Source of the DNA: Ophioderma brevispina
Taxonomy: Eukaryota; Echinodermata; Ophiuroidea; Amphilepidida; Ophiodermatidae
Direction: 5' to 3'
Assembly (NCBI GenBank): GCA_023653785.1
Contig: JAMKCH010001612.1
Location: 62,001 to 126,000, forward strand
DNA length: 64,000 nucleotides
Made by a program: the position numbers and the translations under genes. Below the pieces are notes generated by a model, which made no database searches, was not told the origin of the DNA, and saw only the letters and a list, made by a program, of their open reading frames with translations. Below are positions 24,313 through 35,740 of the stretch, one piece after another. How positions within the stretch are numbered: the first letter of the stretch is position 1; each line of letters begins with the position of its first letter.

Positions 24313-24792
24313 CACACACTGTACAAAAGTATTGCAACATGCAGAAAAAGGATTTCATAGTCACAAAATGATTTCAAATTGTACCAGCAGTTCTTAACCA
24401 CACATGGCGCACTGAATGTCAAAGGTTTTGTTTTTCAAATAAATGTTATTCCCCAGAATCCTGGAGTCCGAAAAAAAATTTTTAATTTGAATGCCATATT
24501 TCATAAATTATGAAATATTGTGGATTAAAAGAGCTGTCGATCGATAACTTGGCGATTGCACCCCAGAAGGAAAACAGGAACGCCACAAATGGCACCAAAA
24601 TAGTCGCTAAATGAATTGCACGGGTTTGTTAGGATTTACTCTAAATGTTTACGGGAGAAAAGTGCAGTGCTTGTGTGGACCAGAAATGAGATAACGTCAA
24701 ATGAAAACAGTGGTCCTTAAAAAAAATCGGAAAATTTTGAGACACCCCCATTGCAATTTAAATGATAAATCACATGGGAACATGGCAATTAA

Positions 24793-25429
24793 AGGTCCAT
24801 GGCCCGATCACTAATAGCCTCGTTCCTTATCTATCTATCTAACGGCCGCAGCCGAGATGCTGTTCACCATGTAGCGCCAACTGTCCCTGTTTGTCATTAG
24901 GTTGGGGATGTAAGATGGATCCTGCTGGATGTCTCGAGCAATCACATCAATGTAGTTAAAGGGGCGACGACCCCTGTTTTGGCATGGTAACTTCCAACAT
25001 GTGACGTCGGAGACTACTTGGTCAATCGCACGATGACAGTGACCGGCAAATCGTGCACGGCGTTGGGCAACAGAAGATGAAATTGGAGGGATATCTCCAT
25101 ATATCTGTGCTCGTTCCCAGAAGCCCCAGATTTTACCGGAAGTGGTCAGTATTTTGATATCAGAAGAAAGCTACTATTTTTCTTGTTTACCCTGTGAAAT
25201 CTTATAGCCAAAGGATGTTTGGTTTGGAAGTTATGAACAAAAATGTGGATCATTTTGGTCGACCAATATTAATTTCACACAGTACTCTATGGGCTTACAA
25301 AATCACGTTTTTAGCTCTCGCATCAAAACGGGTTGAAATATCGGCGCGAAACTTTACAGATGGGGTTTTGGAGTGAAGGCCAATCTATCAAGATGAAAAC
25401 TTACTATCCTTAAATCGGGCCATCCCCCT
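24793..25429 (-). mobile_element. TTAA-flanked MITE, GGCCCGAT family, copy 2 (middle layer of the nest)
   Basis: TTAA (24789-24792) is followed by AGGTCCATGGCCCGAT; the other end GGGCCATCCCCCT is followed by TTAA (25430-25433). It is inverted relative to 16504-16850. Removing the inserted LINE fragment leaves about 346 bp, matching copy 1 in length. It lies next to the right inverted arm of the Tc1-type element. Confidence 0.85.
24827..25109 (-). mobile_element. 5'-truncated RTE-like LINE fragment (inner layer of the nest)
   Basis: On the minus strand it encodes the carboxy-terminal end of an RTE-type reverse transcriptase. The landmarks, in order, are IYGDIPPISSS, RRARFAGHCHRA, WKLPCQNRGRRPFNYID and NRDSWRYMV, followed by a stop. 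The 3' end is a (TAGA)n tetranucleotide tail, visible as CTATCTATCTAT at 24829, instead of poly(A), as is usual in RTE elements. CTCGTTCC flanks the insert at 24819-24826 and 25110-25117: an 8-bp target duplication inside the MITE. Confidence 0.8.
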
Positions 25430-25604
25430 TTAAATCAAAATATTTTTCGCACTCTAGGATTCTGGGGAATAACTTCTGTTTCAAAAACACAACTTTGGCA
25501 TTCAATGCGTCATAATTGGTTAAGAATAGATGTTACAATTTGAATTATTTTGTGATTATGAAATCTTTTTTTCGGCATGTTGCAATACTTTTGTCCAGTG
25601 TGTG

Positions 25605-26114
25605 TATATATTAAAGAGTAAAAGAAAATATACCCCATCACCCAAAAAAACTACTGACTAGCAACAAAATTTAAATCCCAAGCAAAACAAATTGCACATG
25701 TAGCAATTGACAAATGAATGAGAGACAATATAATCAAAAGATAGCGCTGGTACCCAGATATCGAATGTTGAAATTGAGACACTAACTATATTTAATTCAT
25801 TAACGTGTGAAACATGAGTCCTGATTATTTTTAAATTTTGATTTCGAGAAAATTAATTTTGCCCGTTTTAAAGAGAGAGGTTAGGATGTCCCTGTTGAAT
25901 ATATGAGTTCACATTCTTGATTGGCTGAAAAAATAAAAGATATGACCAGTCACAGAGCCACAGATGGTTTGATAGAACATTTGATAGACATGGTGTTGTG
26001 ATTATGAGTATTATTGGTGATGCCACTCTTCGGTTATCTGGCATAATTCGAAAATCGTGTTAATCGATTTTTTGGTCTTTTTCTTTTGAAGGTGGCCGTT
26101 CCAAGTGTTGGTTA
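25605..26114. other. No feature recognised
   Basis: No gene or repeat identified. Confidence 0.5.
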
Positions 26115-26956
26115 TTAGTCGTGTCCACAAGTGGAGTTATTAAGTTATTACCTGGTATATAACTAAGTCCGCTGGAATTTTTTAAAAACCACTAATTCCC
26201 CTCACGCCTATTGGTCCCTATTGTAATCGTCTCCACAGAGGTCGGACATAAGTCAATTAGGTCAAATCCCTTCACACCTTTAATATGTAAGTAGAACAGG
26301 TGCTTATTGTTTTTGTTAACACTGGTCACAGTTATGTATCGTCCGACAGAGGTACGGTCGTCAATGTCCCACACCGTACTTACTTAATACGGTCGTAAGT
26401 TACGACCAGAATTAACCCTGCTCTTCTTCGGCAGTAATCGTTGGACTTAAGCCTAGTTAGGTACGATAGAGTTAAACCGATGTGCGTTCACACGGCACAT
26501 TTATATCAAACACTAAAACCGATCAATTTAGGTCCGGTTTAAGTGACTTACAGTCAGTAAGCATTCCCTCGCTCAGCACCGCAGGGCCAGCACCACAGAC
26601 CCACGAGAGGCACCTGAAATCAGGACCACCAGGGCCAGCCGTGTTGCCACCTTACGCTGAGTCCAGAATATTAGCTTAATACCGTGCTTTTCGTGTGCCA
26701 ACATAAAAAGTTGTGACCGCGACTGAATGAGACTTAAAGAGGGGGGGGGGGAGCAGGAAGTTAGGCGGGTCAAGTGTTTTTTCGCCGCTTTGGCGGCAAG
26801 TTTTTTTTTAAAACTCCTGTTTTCTGCAATCAGAGTTGGTGGCCACGTTTTTTTTTTAACATCAGTGCGTCAAGTTTTTTTTTTTGCTCACATAGTGAGT
26901 CAGTTTTTTCAAAAAATTTCTGCCCCCCCTTGAAGTTCTATGGTGCGTCCCTACAT

Positions 26957-27470
26957 GGCTCTGTGGTGCGGTTTTTTTTATAAGAATGGCTCTGTGTGCT
27001 GGTTTGTATAAGACCAGGCTTGTGCGTGCGTGCTGGTTTTATAAGACTCGCTCTGTGGTGCTGGTTTTATAAGACCGGCTCTGTAGTGCTGGTTTTATAA
27101 GCTGGCTCTATGGTGGCTGGTTTAAGAGACGGCTCTGTGGGGCTGGGTTTTATAAAGACCGGGCCTTGTGCTGGTTTTATCAGACTAAGCTCTATTGGTG
27201 CTGGTTTTAGAAGACCGGCTCTGTGGTGATGGTTTTATAAGACCGGCTCTGGGTGCTGATTTTATAGTGACAGCTCTCTGGTGCTGTTGTAAGAGACTGG
27301 CTCTGTGGTGCTGGTTTTATAAGACCGGCTCCGGTGGTGATGGTTTTATAAGACCGGCTCTTGGGTGCTGGTTTTTTAAGACTGGCTCTGTGGTGCTGAG
27401 TTTTATAAGACTGGGCTCTGTATGTTGTGCTGGTTTTATAAGATAGGTTGTGGTACTGGTTTATAAGACT
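26957..27470 (+). repeat. 28-bp minisatellite, about 18 copies
   Basis: The unit is GGCTCTGTGGTGCTGGTTTT followed by ATAAGACC. I count 18 diverged units of 25-32 bp. The open frame 27195-27446 reads through it, giving a repeating Trp/Tyr-rich peptide, and is not a gene. The same GGCTCTGTGGTGCTGG word is used by the right-arm repeats at 28130-28275. Confidence 0.9.
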
Positions 27471-28091
27471 GAAAATATGTCCATTGATGCTTTTTAAACA
27501 AAGATACTGTTAATACTGATGATGGGCCATCATAATCCCACAGTACCGAGCCACTTGATGGAACCAGGGTTTGAACCCAGTGATCTGAACCACTGGAAGA
27601 TCATTGATTTTACTCTTATCTCAGTTTGATTGGTTGAGGTAGGTCTATACAAAGAGAGTAAGTTCTTTTAAGGGTAATGTTTCCGATTTTTGCTATGGTA
27701 TTAATTATACCATTACGATTAAGTTTCACCGCAATAGTTATTATTCTAAGTTTGAGCAAAATGGGTAAAGCCTTTTTGATTTGCGAAGTTGGTTATGGTA
27801 TAACAACTTTTCAATGTTTTACTGTGTAGCAATTTTCTGGCTCTCCCAAAGAACCGTCGGTATCTTTTAGCTGTCTCTTTCACAGAAGGGTATTTGGAAG
27901 CTGAAACTTCAGGACTAGTAATGAGGAGAAAAAATATTGCCCTTCATGTGATACCTAAATCGACCACAATTTTTCTGGGTAAATCGTGGGGCGGGGTCCA
28001 AAAAGTGATCGGAACACACACACGTTAGCAATTTTTTTTAAAATAGGGCGGTATGTAGCCTACGGTATTCATCAATATTATAAAAACACCA

Positions 28092-28275
28092 GGGCGGCCC
28101 CTGTTGGGTGCTGAATTTTCAAGGCCTCTCGTGGCTCTGTGGTGGGCTGGCTCTGCAGGTGCTGAAATTTTCAAGTGCCTCTCGGGCTCTTTGTGGTGCT
28201 GGCTCTGAGGTTATGCGGAATTCCAAGTGCCTCTCGTGGCTCTGTGGTGCTGGCTCTGCGGTGCTGGTTCTGGAG
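28092..28275 (+). repeat. Degenerate tandem repeat in the right arm, about 3 copies
   Basis: The units combine CAAGTGCCTCTCGTGGCTCT with GTGGTGCTGGCTCTG. One inverted unit lies at 26572-26625 in the left arm. Confidence 0.75.
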
Positions 28276-28548
28276 GGATGCCGACCTCCTTATGTCCGAC
28301 CGCATGGGAGCGAGTACCAATAGGGTACAATAGGTCGTGAGGGGAAATTAGTGGATTTGCCCCCTTTTTTTTTAATTCCATCGGACTTAGTTAATACCGG
28401 TGGTGAATACATAAACTAAACGTATGGACACGACTATTACGTAACGTTCGTTTACCCAAGTCTAAATAATTACGCTTTGTTAATCCGAAAGAGAATTCCG
28501 TTTCGTTTTAATTCCAAAATTAAATACTGTTGGGTAATCCGAACCAGA

Positions 28549-28640
28549 CCCAATCCCTTACTTAAAACTAACCCTAATCCTACATCTCTAAACCTTAATT
28601 ATAACCCTAAAACCCTACCTTAAACCTAATCCCTAATAGT
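28549..28640 (-). repeat. Degenerate telomere-like CCCTAA tract
   Basis: CCCTTA, CCCTAA, ACCCTAAAACCCTACC and AATCCCTAATA occur in close succession. These resemble a decayed (CCCTAA)n array, i.e. TTAGGG on the other strand. Copies are not contiguous, so it could also be an unrelated low-complexity stretch. Confidence 0.4.
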
Positions 28641-28769
28641 GCTTGGGCTACGAGGTTGATATTTGAAATATGGGTACCATAGAGATGGGCAAAACGAGAG
28701 TTCTCCACTTTTAGACACTTCAACTTACAATAATTTTGCATGATAGACGTTCAAAAGTCAGTAATTAAG

Positions 28770-29340
28770 CATGTAAGTGCATAAACAAAATGCCGCCATC
28801 AAGTTGCTCCATAACTGGTTTCAGCCATACCATTTCTTGTCAAGTATTATTTTGGTAAAAAATGTTAACATGAGATGTTTGATAATGGACCACTACCAGA
28901 AGTCAAATACATACATGGATGAACAAGCACTTTATAGTTTACACAATTACACTCTTGTCCTAATATAAAATATAAACAATCACGTCCGTATACAAGAATT
29001 CGAAGGTGACAACCTATAAAGCCATGGTAATTTGCATAAACAAAATGTCGCCTTGCATTTCGTCATAACTAGTTGCGGCCAGATCATGTCTGTAGAAGGC
29101 ACCTCCTTTTAGTGAAAAATATGTGCTAACACGCGGTATTTGATAATGGCAAACACAAGAACTCAAATCATGGCATTTTTAATTAAATCTAATTTGCATA
29201 AATCCAAAATGGCCGCCATTTCGTAAATTTTGGCAATAATTTGGGGACTTCAACATTAATAGGTATCTATATGGATGAACTTTACACTCTAAAGCTTATA
29301 ATTACACATTGCACAAATATTAAACTACAAAAATGTTATT
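28770..29340 (+). repeat. Tandem repeat of about 255 bp, copies 1 and 2
   Basis: Copy 1 (28770-29030) and copy 2 (29030-29340) share CATAAACAAAATG-CGCC, CATAACT-GTTTC/GTTGC, AAAAAATGTTAACA-type words, GTTTGATAATGG and AACAAGCACTTTATA-like words. A third copy (29915-30110) lies beyond an inserted MITE. Confidence 0.6.
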
Positions 29341-29375
29341 TACAAAAAAACTGTCAAAAATCTACTTTAATTTAA

Positions 29376-29907
29376 AAAAAGAAAAATTAGCAAATTTTTT
29401 GAAGAGCGACCCCAAGTTTCAAAATCTGGCGATTTTTAAGGGCTGCATTGGTAAACTGACTAGTAACTATGCCTGTGAATGGTTAAGCTTCCAAAAATGT
29501 CTATGTGTCACAAACGAAGGAATTTCGTATTATATCGGGGATCCCCGATAATAATTCCAACGGCTGCTGAACGGCCTTCCAATGTGAAATAGCCGGGAAA
29601 TAGCGCCATGAGTGCTCCGATAATAACCAGTAGTGTTTTAATAGTTAAGGCAAGTCAAGTTAGAGGTTATTTCTCGAGGTGGCACGATTATTTCGCATGG
29701 ACGGACATAAACGTTATATTTCCAGCTCTGCCGTTAAGCTCCAATCTGGGATCCCAAGTTTAATTTACAAAAATTGCTTTTTAAATACGCATTTTTTTTT
29801 AGCATTCGCGTTCACAGGTGTAGTGTCCAGACAATACCAACGTAACTGTGCCAAAAAATATCAAATTTTGAAAATTGGGGGGCTCTTCAAAAATGTGCTA
29901 TTATGCT
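29376..29907 (+). mobile_element. TTAA-type MITE of about 530 bp, copy 3
   Basis: The right end TGTGCTATTATGCT is followed by TTAA (29908-29911). The left end is eroded (AATTAGCAAATTTTTTGAAG). The interior matches 19052-19592 in the same orientation. It is inserted in a tandem-repeat array. Confidence 0.8.
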
Positions 29908-29911
29908 TTAA

Positions 29912-30110
29912 GCAAGAAATTGAAATAAACAAAGTGGCCGCCATTGAAATTGCGCCATAATAGGTTTCGGCTAATATCCGGGACTCGTAGAAGAAATATT
30001 TTTCAAAACTGCTCTAAATGAGGTGTTTGATATTAAAAAACAACCAAAATGAATTCCATGGCCATCATTTTAATAACCTATTGCAATATATCCAAATAAA
30101 CGCCATTGCA
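29912..30110 (+). repeat. Tandem repeat of about 255 bp, copy 3
   Basis: ATAAACAAAGTGGCCGCCAT, GCGCCATAATAGGTTTCGGC and GGTGTTTGATATTA match copies 1 and 2. Confidence 0.55.
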
Positions 30111-32029
30111 TTGTACCCAACATTTAGCACTTGGTTGCTTTTTAATGGTGCCAGTTTCAATCATATCATGGGCAGTTGATTAAGTGTTAATCCTATTGAC
30201 ATGCAATCCATATGTCTAATCCCTAACGACCTTTTAATACCCCACCGACAAAAAAAAATCAGAGTGAACCCTTTCCTTGGGTTAGTGGGAAATGGTATAG
30301 ATCTGAACAACAAAGAATACTACTTACCACACTTTTCGCGGAGATAGTCAGATTTGGGATTAGGGATATAGTTTTAAACACTTATTTTTCAAACAGATAT
30401 CTGATGATCCATTCTTGCACTACAATTTATAAGTGTTTGAGTAGTTTGATTGCAATATGTGTAGATGTATATGCACATTTTGCCCATGAATTACCAATTT
30501 TTTTTGCCAGCCTTAGCATATCGCTATCAATCTGGTATCCAGTAATAATTGACATACCGCATTATAAATACGATTGGCCAACTCACAAAGTTCTCAATCT
30601 CATTACAAGTATTTGGACCAATCTAGTCTCTTGAAGGACGGACGCACCATGTTGTAGCTGTTGGTAGCTGCAAAAGGCTGTTCTTTGTTCAGCTAGGAGC
30701 GAAAGAAGAGCCGATGATGTAGGCTAAAGAAGGGACGACCCAAAAGGGAGTGTGCTTGCACCTCGCCTGTTCAACATCTTACAACGACCAACCTAGGGAG
30801 TGCAGGAACTGTCGTATTTATAGATGCAGACGATCTTATAGGACGGGATAAAATGGAGCTAGGTATATCACCTGGAAGGAAAGTTATCTCATGTGGTTTT
30901 CTAGATCAGAATTTTTATGAGGAATATAAACGATGGTAGGGGTAAAAAGCCCGAATCCTGTACGCATCCCCTATATAGGTTGGTTATTTCTGGGGGGGTC
31001 AAAAAATAAGAAAAAAATACTATATTATGGTTGGTGCCATATGAAGACAAAAAGAACTACACCGTGTTGTAGTGAGCTAAGAATTAAGCTTTTCAGGTAT
31101 ACTAATATATGCACTTGACCCATCACAAAGAATATTGGAGCACCTCCCCCACCCCCACCACCAGGATAGCATATACTGCATGGTCCACATCAATTATCAT
31201 TACAAATTTGGTTGCAAAACATTGCCATGTAACTCAACCACATTAAAACTTTCTAGTTATATGTTGTTTTGCAACACCACACTTGCTTCACTGTGATAAA
31301 AATGTGATAAACAAAAACTGTTTGGGTGGGGGGAGGGGTGAGGTTAAGATGACAAATAAAGATCAACCAAACTTGTAGTAACATACGCATCTAGTTAGTA
31401 AATAGAATTTTTTTTTTTTTTTTTTTTCATGGCAGAACAATTGACATAATGAAAAAGAACCCCTACGAAATCACTTCCACGCGTTTGAAAAACAATTTGT
31501 GATGTTGTAAATTCTGTAAAAAACAGTAAAAACAGGAGAGTTCCAGGAGGGTGGCAATTTCGAACAGAAAATCAAGTATTACATCCCTGACAAACATTTA
31601 CAGTGTTTCTCGCATGCTTTTGCCGATACAATGCAAAAGCACATTCAGACCAGGATTCAGGCATGCTACTTTAGGCTTGGTAAGATATTGATCTGGCAAG
31701 TGACAGTGTATGAAATTAGCCAGATGATCAATGTACAATAGCAATGTCTGTGAGATGATGACAACATTCTTTTCCAAGTGTGGTAAATGATGGCAGTATA
31801 GCAGCTAATTTGCCAGAAATTGCCGGGCCACAAACTGCCACCGCACCCTGGAACTCTCTTCCAGCTTTTAATGTTTATACAGAATGTAAACATCCAAATT
31901 GTTTTCAAAACTTGGGAAGTGATTTCAGTAAGGGTCTTTTCATTATGTATTTTTTCCCATGCCATATAGTGGAGGAGCTAGGACCCAGGTCAACATCATC
32001 GTTTACCCCTCACTACAGAAAAGGTTGAC
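30111..32029. other. No gene; T20 run at 31408-31427
   Basis: No gene recognised. The T run could be the reversed A-tail of a minus-strand retrocopy extending toward higher coordinates, but I recognise no element there. The 99-codon minus frame 31666-31965 has no motif. Confidence 0.4.
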
Positions 32030-32705
32030 CACCTTTGGTAGTTAGTATTGACCCTCTATATCAATGCTAGGTAGTAGTACTCTCAATTGTCGGTGTCACT
32101 TTTCAATAGGCAAGGCCAATTTAATTTACACAGGGGTCAAACTTTTAATTAAATGCTCAACATGTTAAAATGTATGCCAATTGTCGTCTAGTCATAAGGA
32201 TTCCAAAAATGTATAGTGTACCATCTATGACAATGGTTTGGAGTTATAGAGGTAAAAATGGCTAAAATGGTAAAAAAGGACAATTCTATTTGTTACAGGG
32301 GTTCAAAATCGGAAGTTGCTCCAAGTTTGTTGAATGAAAATGATTGAAGTTGTTCATCAGCTTAATGAGTCAAAATAGGAATAGTTTGGGTACCATTGTA
32401 ATTGCTTTAGTACATGTTATGGGGACCCAAAATAGGTCATAGGTCAACATTGACCCAATTGGTTTTGACCTTCTTTGACCCTTATCTCAGTAAGTAAGCA
32501 TTGAACATAATACAAACGATACCTTAGGAGTCCTCTTACCTCAGGCAATAAACTGCGAGTATTTAAAAATAATAGATTAAATTTGCTCTTGACCCTGTAC
32601 AAATTGAGATTTACTGTTGACCATTTTACCTTATAACTCAAACCAAATGGTACGTAGGTGGTACAAAACTGACATTTTGGCAACTCTTATGTAAGATGGA
32701 CAATA
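32030..32705. mobile_element. Diverged member of the 5.3/12.3-kb long-inverted-repeat family
   Basis: It shares ACAGGGGTCAAA, CATAAGGATTCCAAAAATGTATAG, GGTTTGGAGTTATAG and, near the other end, GACCATTTTACCTTATAACTC with the copies at 5290-6335 and 12252-12899. The outer ends are not preserved well enough to define. Confidence 0.45.
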
Positions 32706-33000
32706 TGGTTTGCCACTCCAAATAATGTGATTTTACCCTCGTGCCACTCAACAAGACTGGTCATTGTCCAACTTTTACAGGCAACACAAAGTATAATTAT
32801 ATGAAATACAATGTGTTATTTGTGTTATTACAGTTTCAATTATGTAATATTATGTAACACAATGTAAGTTATGTTAAATATGTTTCCATATGAAATGCAA
32901 ATTAATGTATTTCAATTGCTATGTTATGTATTGCAATTTAGTGTGATGGTATGTATTACAGTGGTATTGTAAATGTTACGCAATGAAAAAACAAAAAAAT
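32706..33000 (+). repeat. Cryptic repeat of TATGTAAT-like words
   Basis: Words such as TATGTAATATTATGTAAC, ATGTTATGTATTGCAATTTA and GTATGTATTACAG follow one another without strict periodicity. It is low complexity and no gene is seen. Confidence 0.6.
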
Positions 33001-35028
33001 GGGTGGAAAAAAAAAACAAAAAAAAAAACCAATCAGTAATAGGAATTAAAGTGCAAAAAAAAAATATATAATTTCCGGATTAAAGAACGTTATTTAATTT
33101 GCAGATTCTAACCATAACGTCATTTTCTGGGCAGAACATTTTCGAATTAACGAACATTTCGAATTAAAAAGCAACTGGCGGTACCGGTACATTACTCTTA
33201 ACCTCATACTGAACGAAATATGCCATTTTGCAGAAAACACGTGAGTTCCTGCAATTTTAATGTCATAACATCTTATCTTCTTTGACAGAGTCTTTTATTT
33301 GCATGGGACCATGGATCATGGACAATAATCGGAATTATGATACCGAAGCACTAAACTACGCCGTGAAATGATAGACAAGAAATAATGAGGAAGAAGAAAC
33401 AAATAAGGTGGAGGACGCATGTGATGATTATCTGCGGACTTATTGATTTGTTCTACTGGTCGCGTTACCTCCAAATGTTAGTTCCAATAACTCCCACCTG
33501 GCTGGCTGGGTGCACAAACACAACTGCAATGCCGACACAAAGGATTGATGGATAGAGTGACGTGTTCGAACAAGGATTTCGACCCGCAAATATATCGGGT
33601 GTATCTTCTCGCGGCCATTTTGAGTCATCGGCAGTCCTATCGTGGCCAAGATGTGTGACCATGCGCGAGCAGGCTGTTCTTCTATTCGGTTTGCTTTAAA
33701 CAGCATCATTAATATCCCGCTGCATACGGTAGGGATCTGGCTTACTTGTTGCGTTCGACCATTGCCATCAACATCGCCGTGTCCTCTCCAACCAGGTGTC
33801 ATTCTCTACATATGGTTAGTCGTATTCGCGGAAGATGTAATCAAGCGAAACTAGATTTCTGGGATTATATACTATAATATAAGGTTGATATTTTTGGACG
33901 ACTTATTTGGAGTCTTATACCATTTCTCAGGCCAAGCAGTTCCGTTTCTAAGCTTACTGGTGATCGGTTTTGTAACGTGCTGTCTACTTTTTATTGTCTA
34001 ATTTTTCGGACTGATTTGAACTGTAAAATTTCTAAAAATATCAACGACGAACAAAATAAAGTTGAAGCACCTGCCTGATATACCGTAATTCAATCAAATC
34101 AAAGATCCGTAATCATCATTCTTTGTCGCTGTATTCTTGTTTACTGCCAACCAATGTAGCACCTTTTATAAGTTATGGCTGATGGATAACTTCAAAGTAT
34201 CAGAAGGGTGACGGGTATCGTATACTTCCCGGGATTATCGCATGAATTACTCTCGATCATAGTGGCAGAAAGACTGCTTTCAAAGTTCAAGGAACACCGC
34301 GTAGGCGTTCGCAGCAGTAAGCCTGACTCTTGATGGCGTATTAGTAATAAGCTACCATTTTTCTCCAAACATCATATGTTCTCAGTGATTTTTACTATAT
34401 CAGATATGGGCAGAGCACTTTGCCGCATTCGCTTATTTCCAATGTTCGTAAGGATCGCAGACAAACGATATAATTGTCCAAAATCTAGTTCTGCACACGG
34501 TTGGATTGTTTCCTTCATTGCCGTCAGCTTAGCATACTTCTTAGGACCTCTGAGTTCTTTCCCTGTTATTCGTACATATAGGATTTGGATTTGTCAATGT
34601 AGGAGTGGATTACTTCTGCTTATGCGGTCGCACCCGTTTATCATATTTCTGAGGAATCTCAACGGTATAGCAAGGAATCACTGAAGAAAATAAACTATAG
34701 ATTGACTTTGTCTGTGAATGAGTCTTCCCATATAATGTACCGGATCTTATTAAGATTTGTGCAAAGAATTTTTTGTAAATATGGTGTATTAGTTAGTGGC
34801 AATCTTGAAAACTCAAAAATTGGTTGTGTCTAAATATGAAACATTCATTTATGGTATAGATAATCAATGAGCAAGCTAGATGGCGTTCGTTAAAATAACG
34901 GCATTGAGCGTATGTTGCACTGGATCGGTTGTAGACCATCTACCGAGAACGTTTCGAAGGTTTATCGGACACAAAAGGAAAACCGCAAACATTGTTATGA
35001 ACTTGCGCTGCTATCGTAATCGTCCCTA
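33001..35028. other. No confident gene; possible exon debris 33440-33850
   Basis: The stretch 33440-33850 is richer in CG than its surroundings and open in several frames. On the minus strand, a frame around 33760 reads GHGDVDGNGR just before a donor-like CAA/GTAAGC. This resembles a short calcium-binding loop, but it is too short to support a gene. The plus frame 34376-34684 has no motif. I call nothing. Confidence 0.35.
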
Positions 35029-35330
35029 TACAGGGTGTCCCAAAATAAATGCAATCCTCGCAGTTGGTGCTATAATTTCAAGATTACTGAGAATTATTCA
35101 AATTTTATGACAGATTCTGAATGACGAACTTGTTTCGTACATTCTGTTTAATTTTTGTCTGATACGGTTCATTAGTTTTGAAAACAAAGGCTATTATGTA
35201 ACCCGCTGTCAAATTACCCCATTCCAAGTTTGCCTTAGATCGTTGAAACAGGTTCACCTTGTAAAGTGGAATAAAATGTCTTTCCACTACAAAAATCTCC
35301 TGGTACTAATCCTGTCTGTTTTTAAAAATT
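35029..35330 (-). repeat. Dispersed repeat with TATACAGGGTG end, inverted relative to 36200-36430
   Basis: It starts with TATACAGGGTGTCCCAAAAT. The stretch 35105-35330 is the inverse of 36200-36430: shared words are GACAGGATTA-ACCAGGAG, GGCAAACTTGG, TTGACAGCGG and ACGAAACAAGTTCGT. A similar end, CACCCTGTATAA, occurs inverted at 37032, so both may delimit a 2.0-kb element. Confidence 0.5.
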
Positions 35331-35331
35331 A

Positions 35332-35740
35332 AATTACTAAAATATCTGTCATCATTGTTTTATTATATCCACGGTCTTTTATTGTCTGTACAGTATTTTG
35401 TTCTACTCATATTTAGAATAGTAACTTAGCGACTTGGCCAAATTTTATCTCCAGTGGGTCTGACAAATCAGCGTGAATAATGTTAATTGCAGCGGAGGGA
35501 TTAAACACCAATGAATGGAAATAGTTGGGGCTATAATTTTAAAATTATTTTATTACTAAAATATTTGTACTTATTGTTTTATCCACGGTCTGTTATCGTC
35601 TGTGCAGTATTTTCTTCTACTCATATTGAGAATAGTAACTTAGTGACTTGGCCAAACTTAAATGTTTTATCTTCAGTGTGTCTGACAAATCCACGTGAAT
35701 ATTGCAAAATGGGGATTAAATACCAAATAAATGGAAATGG
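35332..35740 (+). repeat. Direct repeat, two copies of about 190 bp
   Basis: Copy 1 (35332-35510) and copy 2 (35543-35740) share TTACTAAAATAT, TATCCACGGTCT, CAGTATTTT-TTCTACTCATAT, GAATAGTAACTTAG-GACTTGG and GTCTGACAAATC-CGTGAATA. Confidence 0.75.

Larger units (their letters stand above)
24313..25604. mobile_element. Tc1/mariner-type non-autonomous element (outer layer of a nest)
   Basis: The left end CACACACTGTACAAAAGTAT and the right end ATACTTTTGTCCAGTGTGTG are inverted, and TA flanks both (24311-24312 and 25605-25606). The inverted arms extend about 150 bp and share TTGCAACATGC, GATTTCATA and CCCCAGAATCCT-like words. CACTGGACAAAAGTATT-type ends are typical of Tc1-like elements. Without the elements inserted in it, this one would be about 650 bp. 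No transposase frame is present. Confidence 0.75.
26115..28430. mobile_element. 2.3-kb foldback element with internal minisatellites
   Basis: The left arm (26115-26260 and 26572-26660) matches the inverted right arm (28085-28430). Landmarks are ATTAGTCGTGTCCA, AACTAAGTCCG-TGGAATT, CCACTAATT-CCCCTCACG, GGTCGGACATAAG and GCCAGCACCACAGA-CCACGAGAGGCAC. The left arm carries about 300 extra bases (26265-26570). The centre holds the 28-bp minisatellite and unrelated sequence. Large inverted arms built partly of tandem repeats recall foldback elements such as Drosophila FB and sea-urchin TU; that comparison is by architecture only. No transposase is visible. Confidence 0.6.

Noticed and set aside
25194..25376. 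60-codon plus frame
   Set aside because: It lies wholly within the TTAA MITE of the nest.
27195..27446. Open frame with a repeating Trp/Tyr peptide
   Set aside because: It reads through the 28-bp minisatellite, whose unit length varies, so the frame is not maintained.
27540..27610. B-box-like GGTTCAAACCC on the minus strand
   Set aside because: The T arm folds but no A-box lies at proper distance, so a tRNA or SINE is not supported.
33440..33802. 120-codon minus frame with a DVDGNG word
   Set aside because: Too short for a domain; several competing frames in the same stretch; the donor-like site alone is weak.
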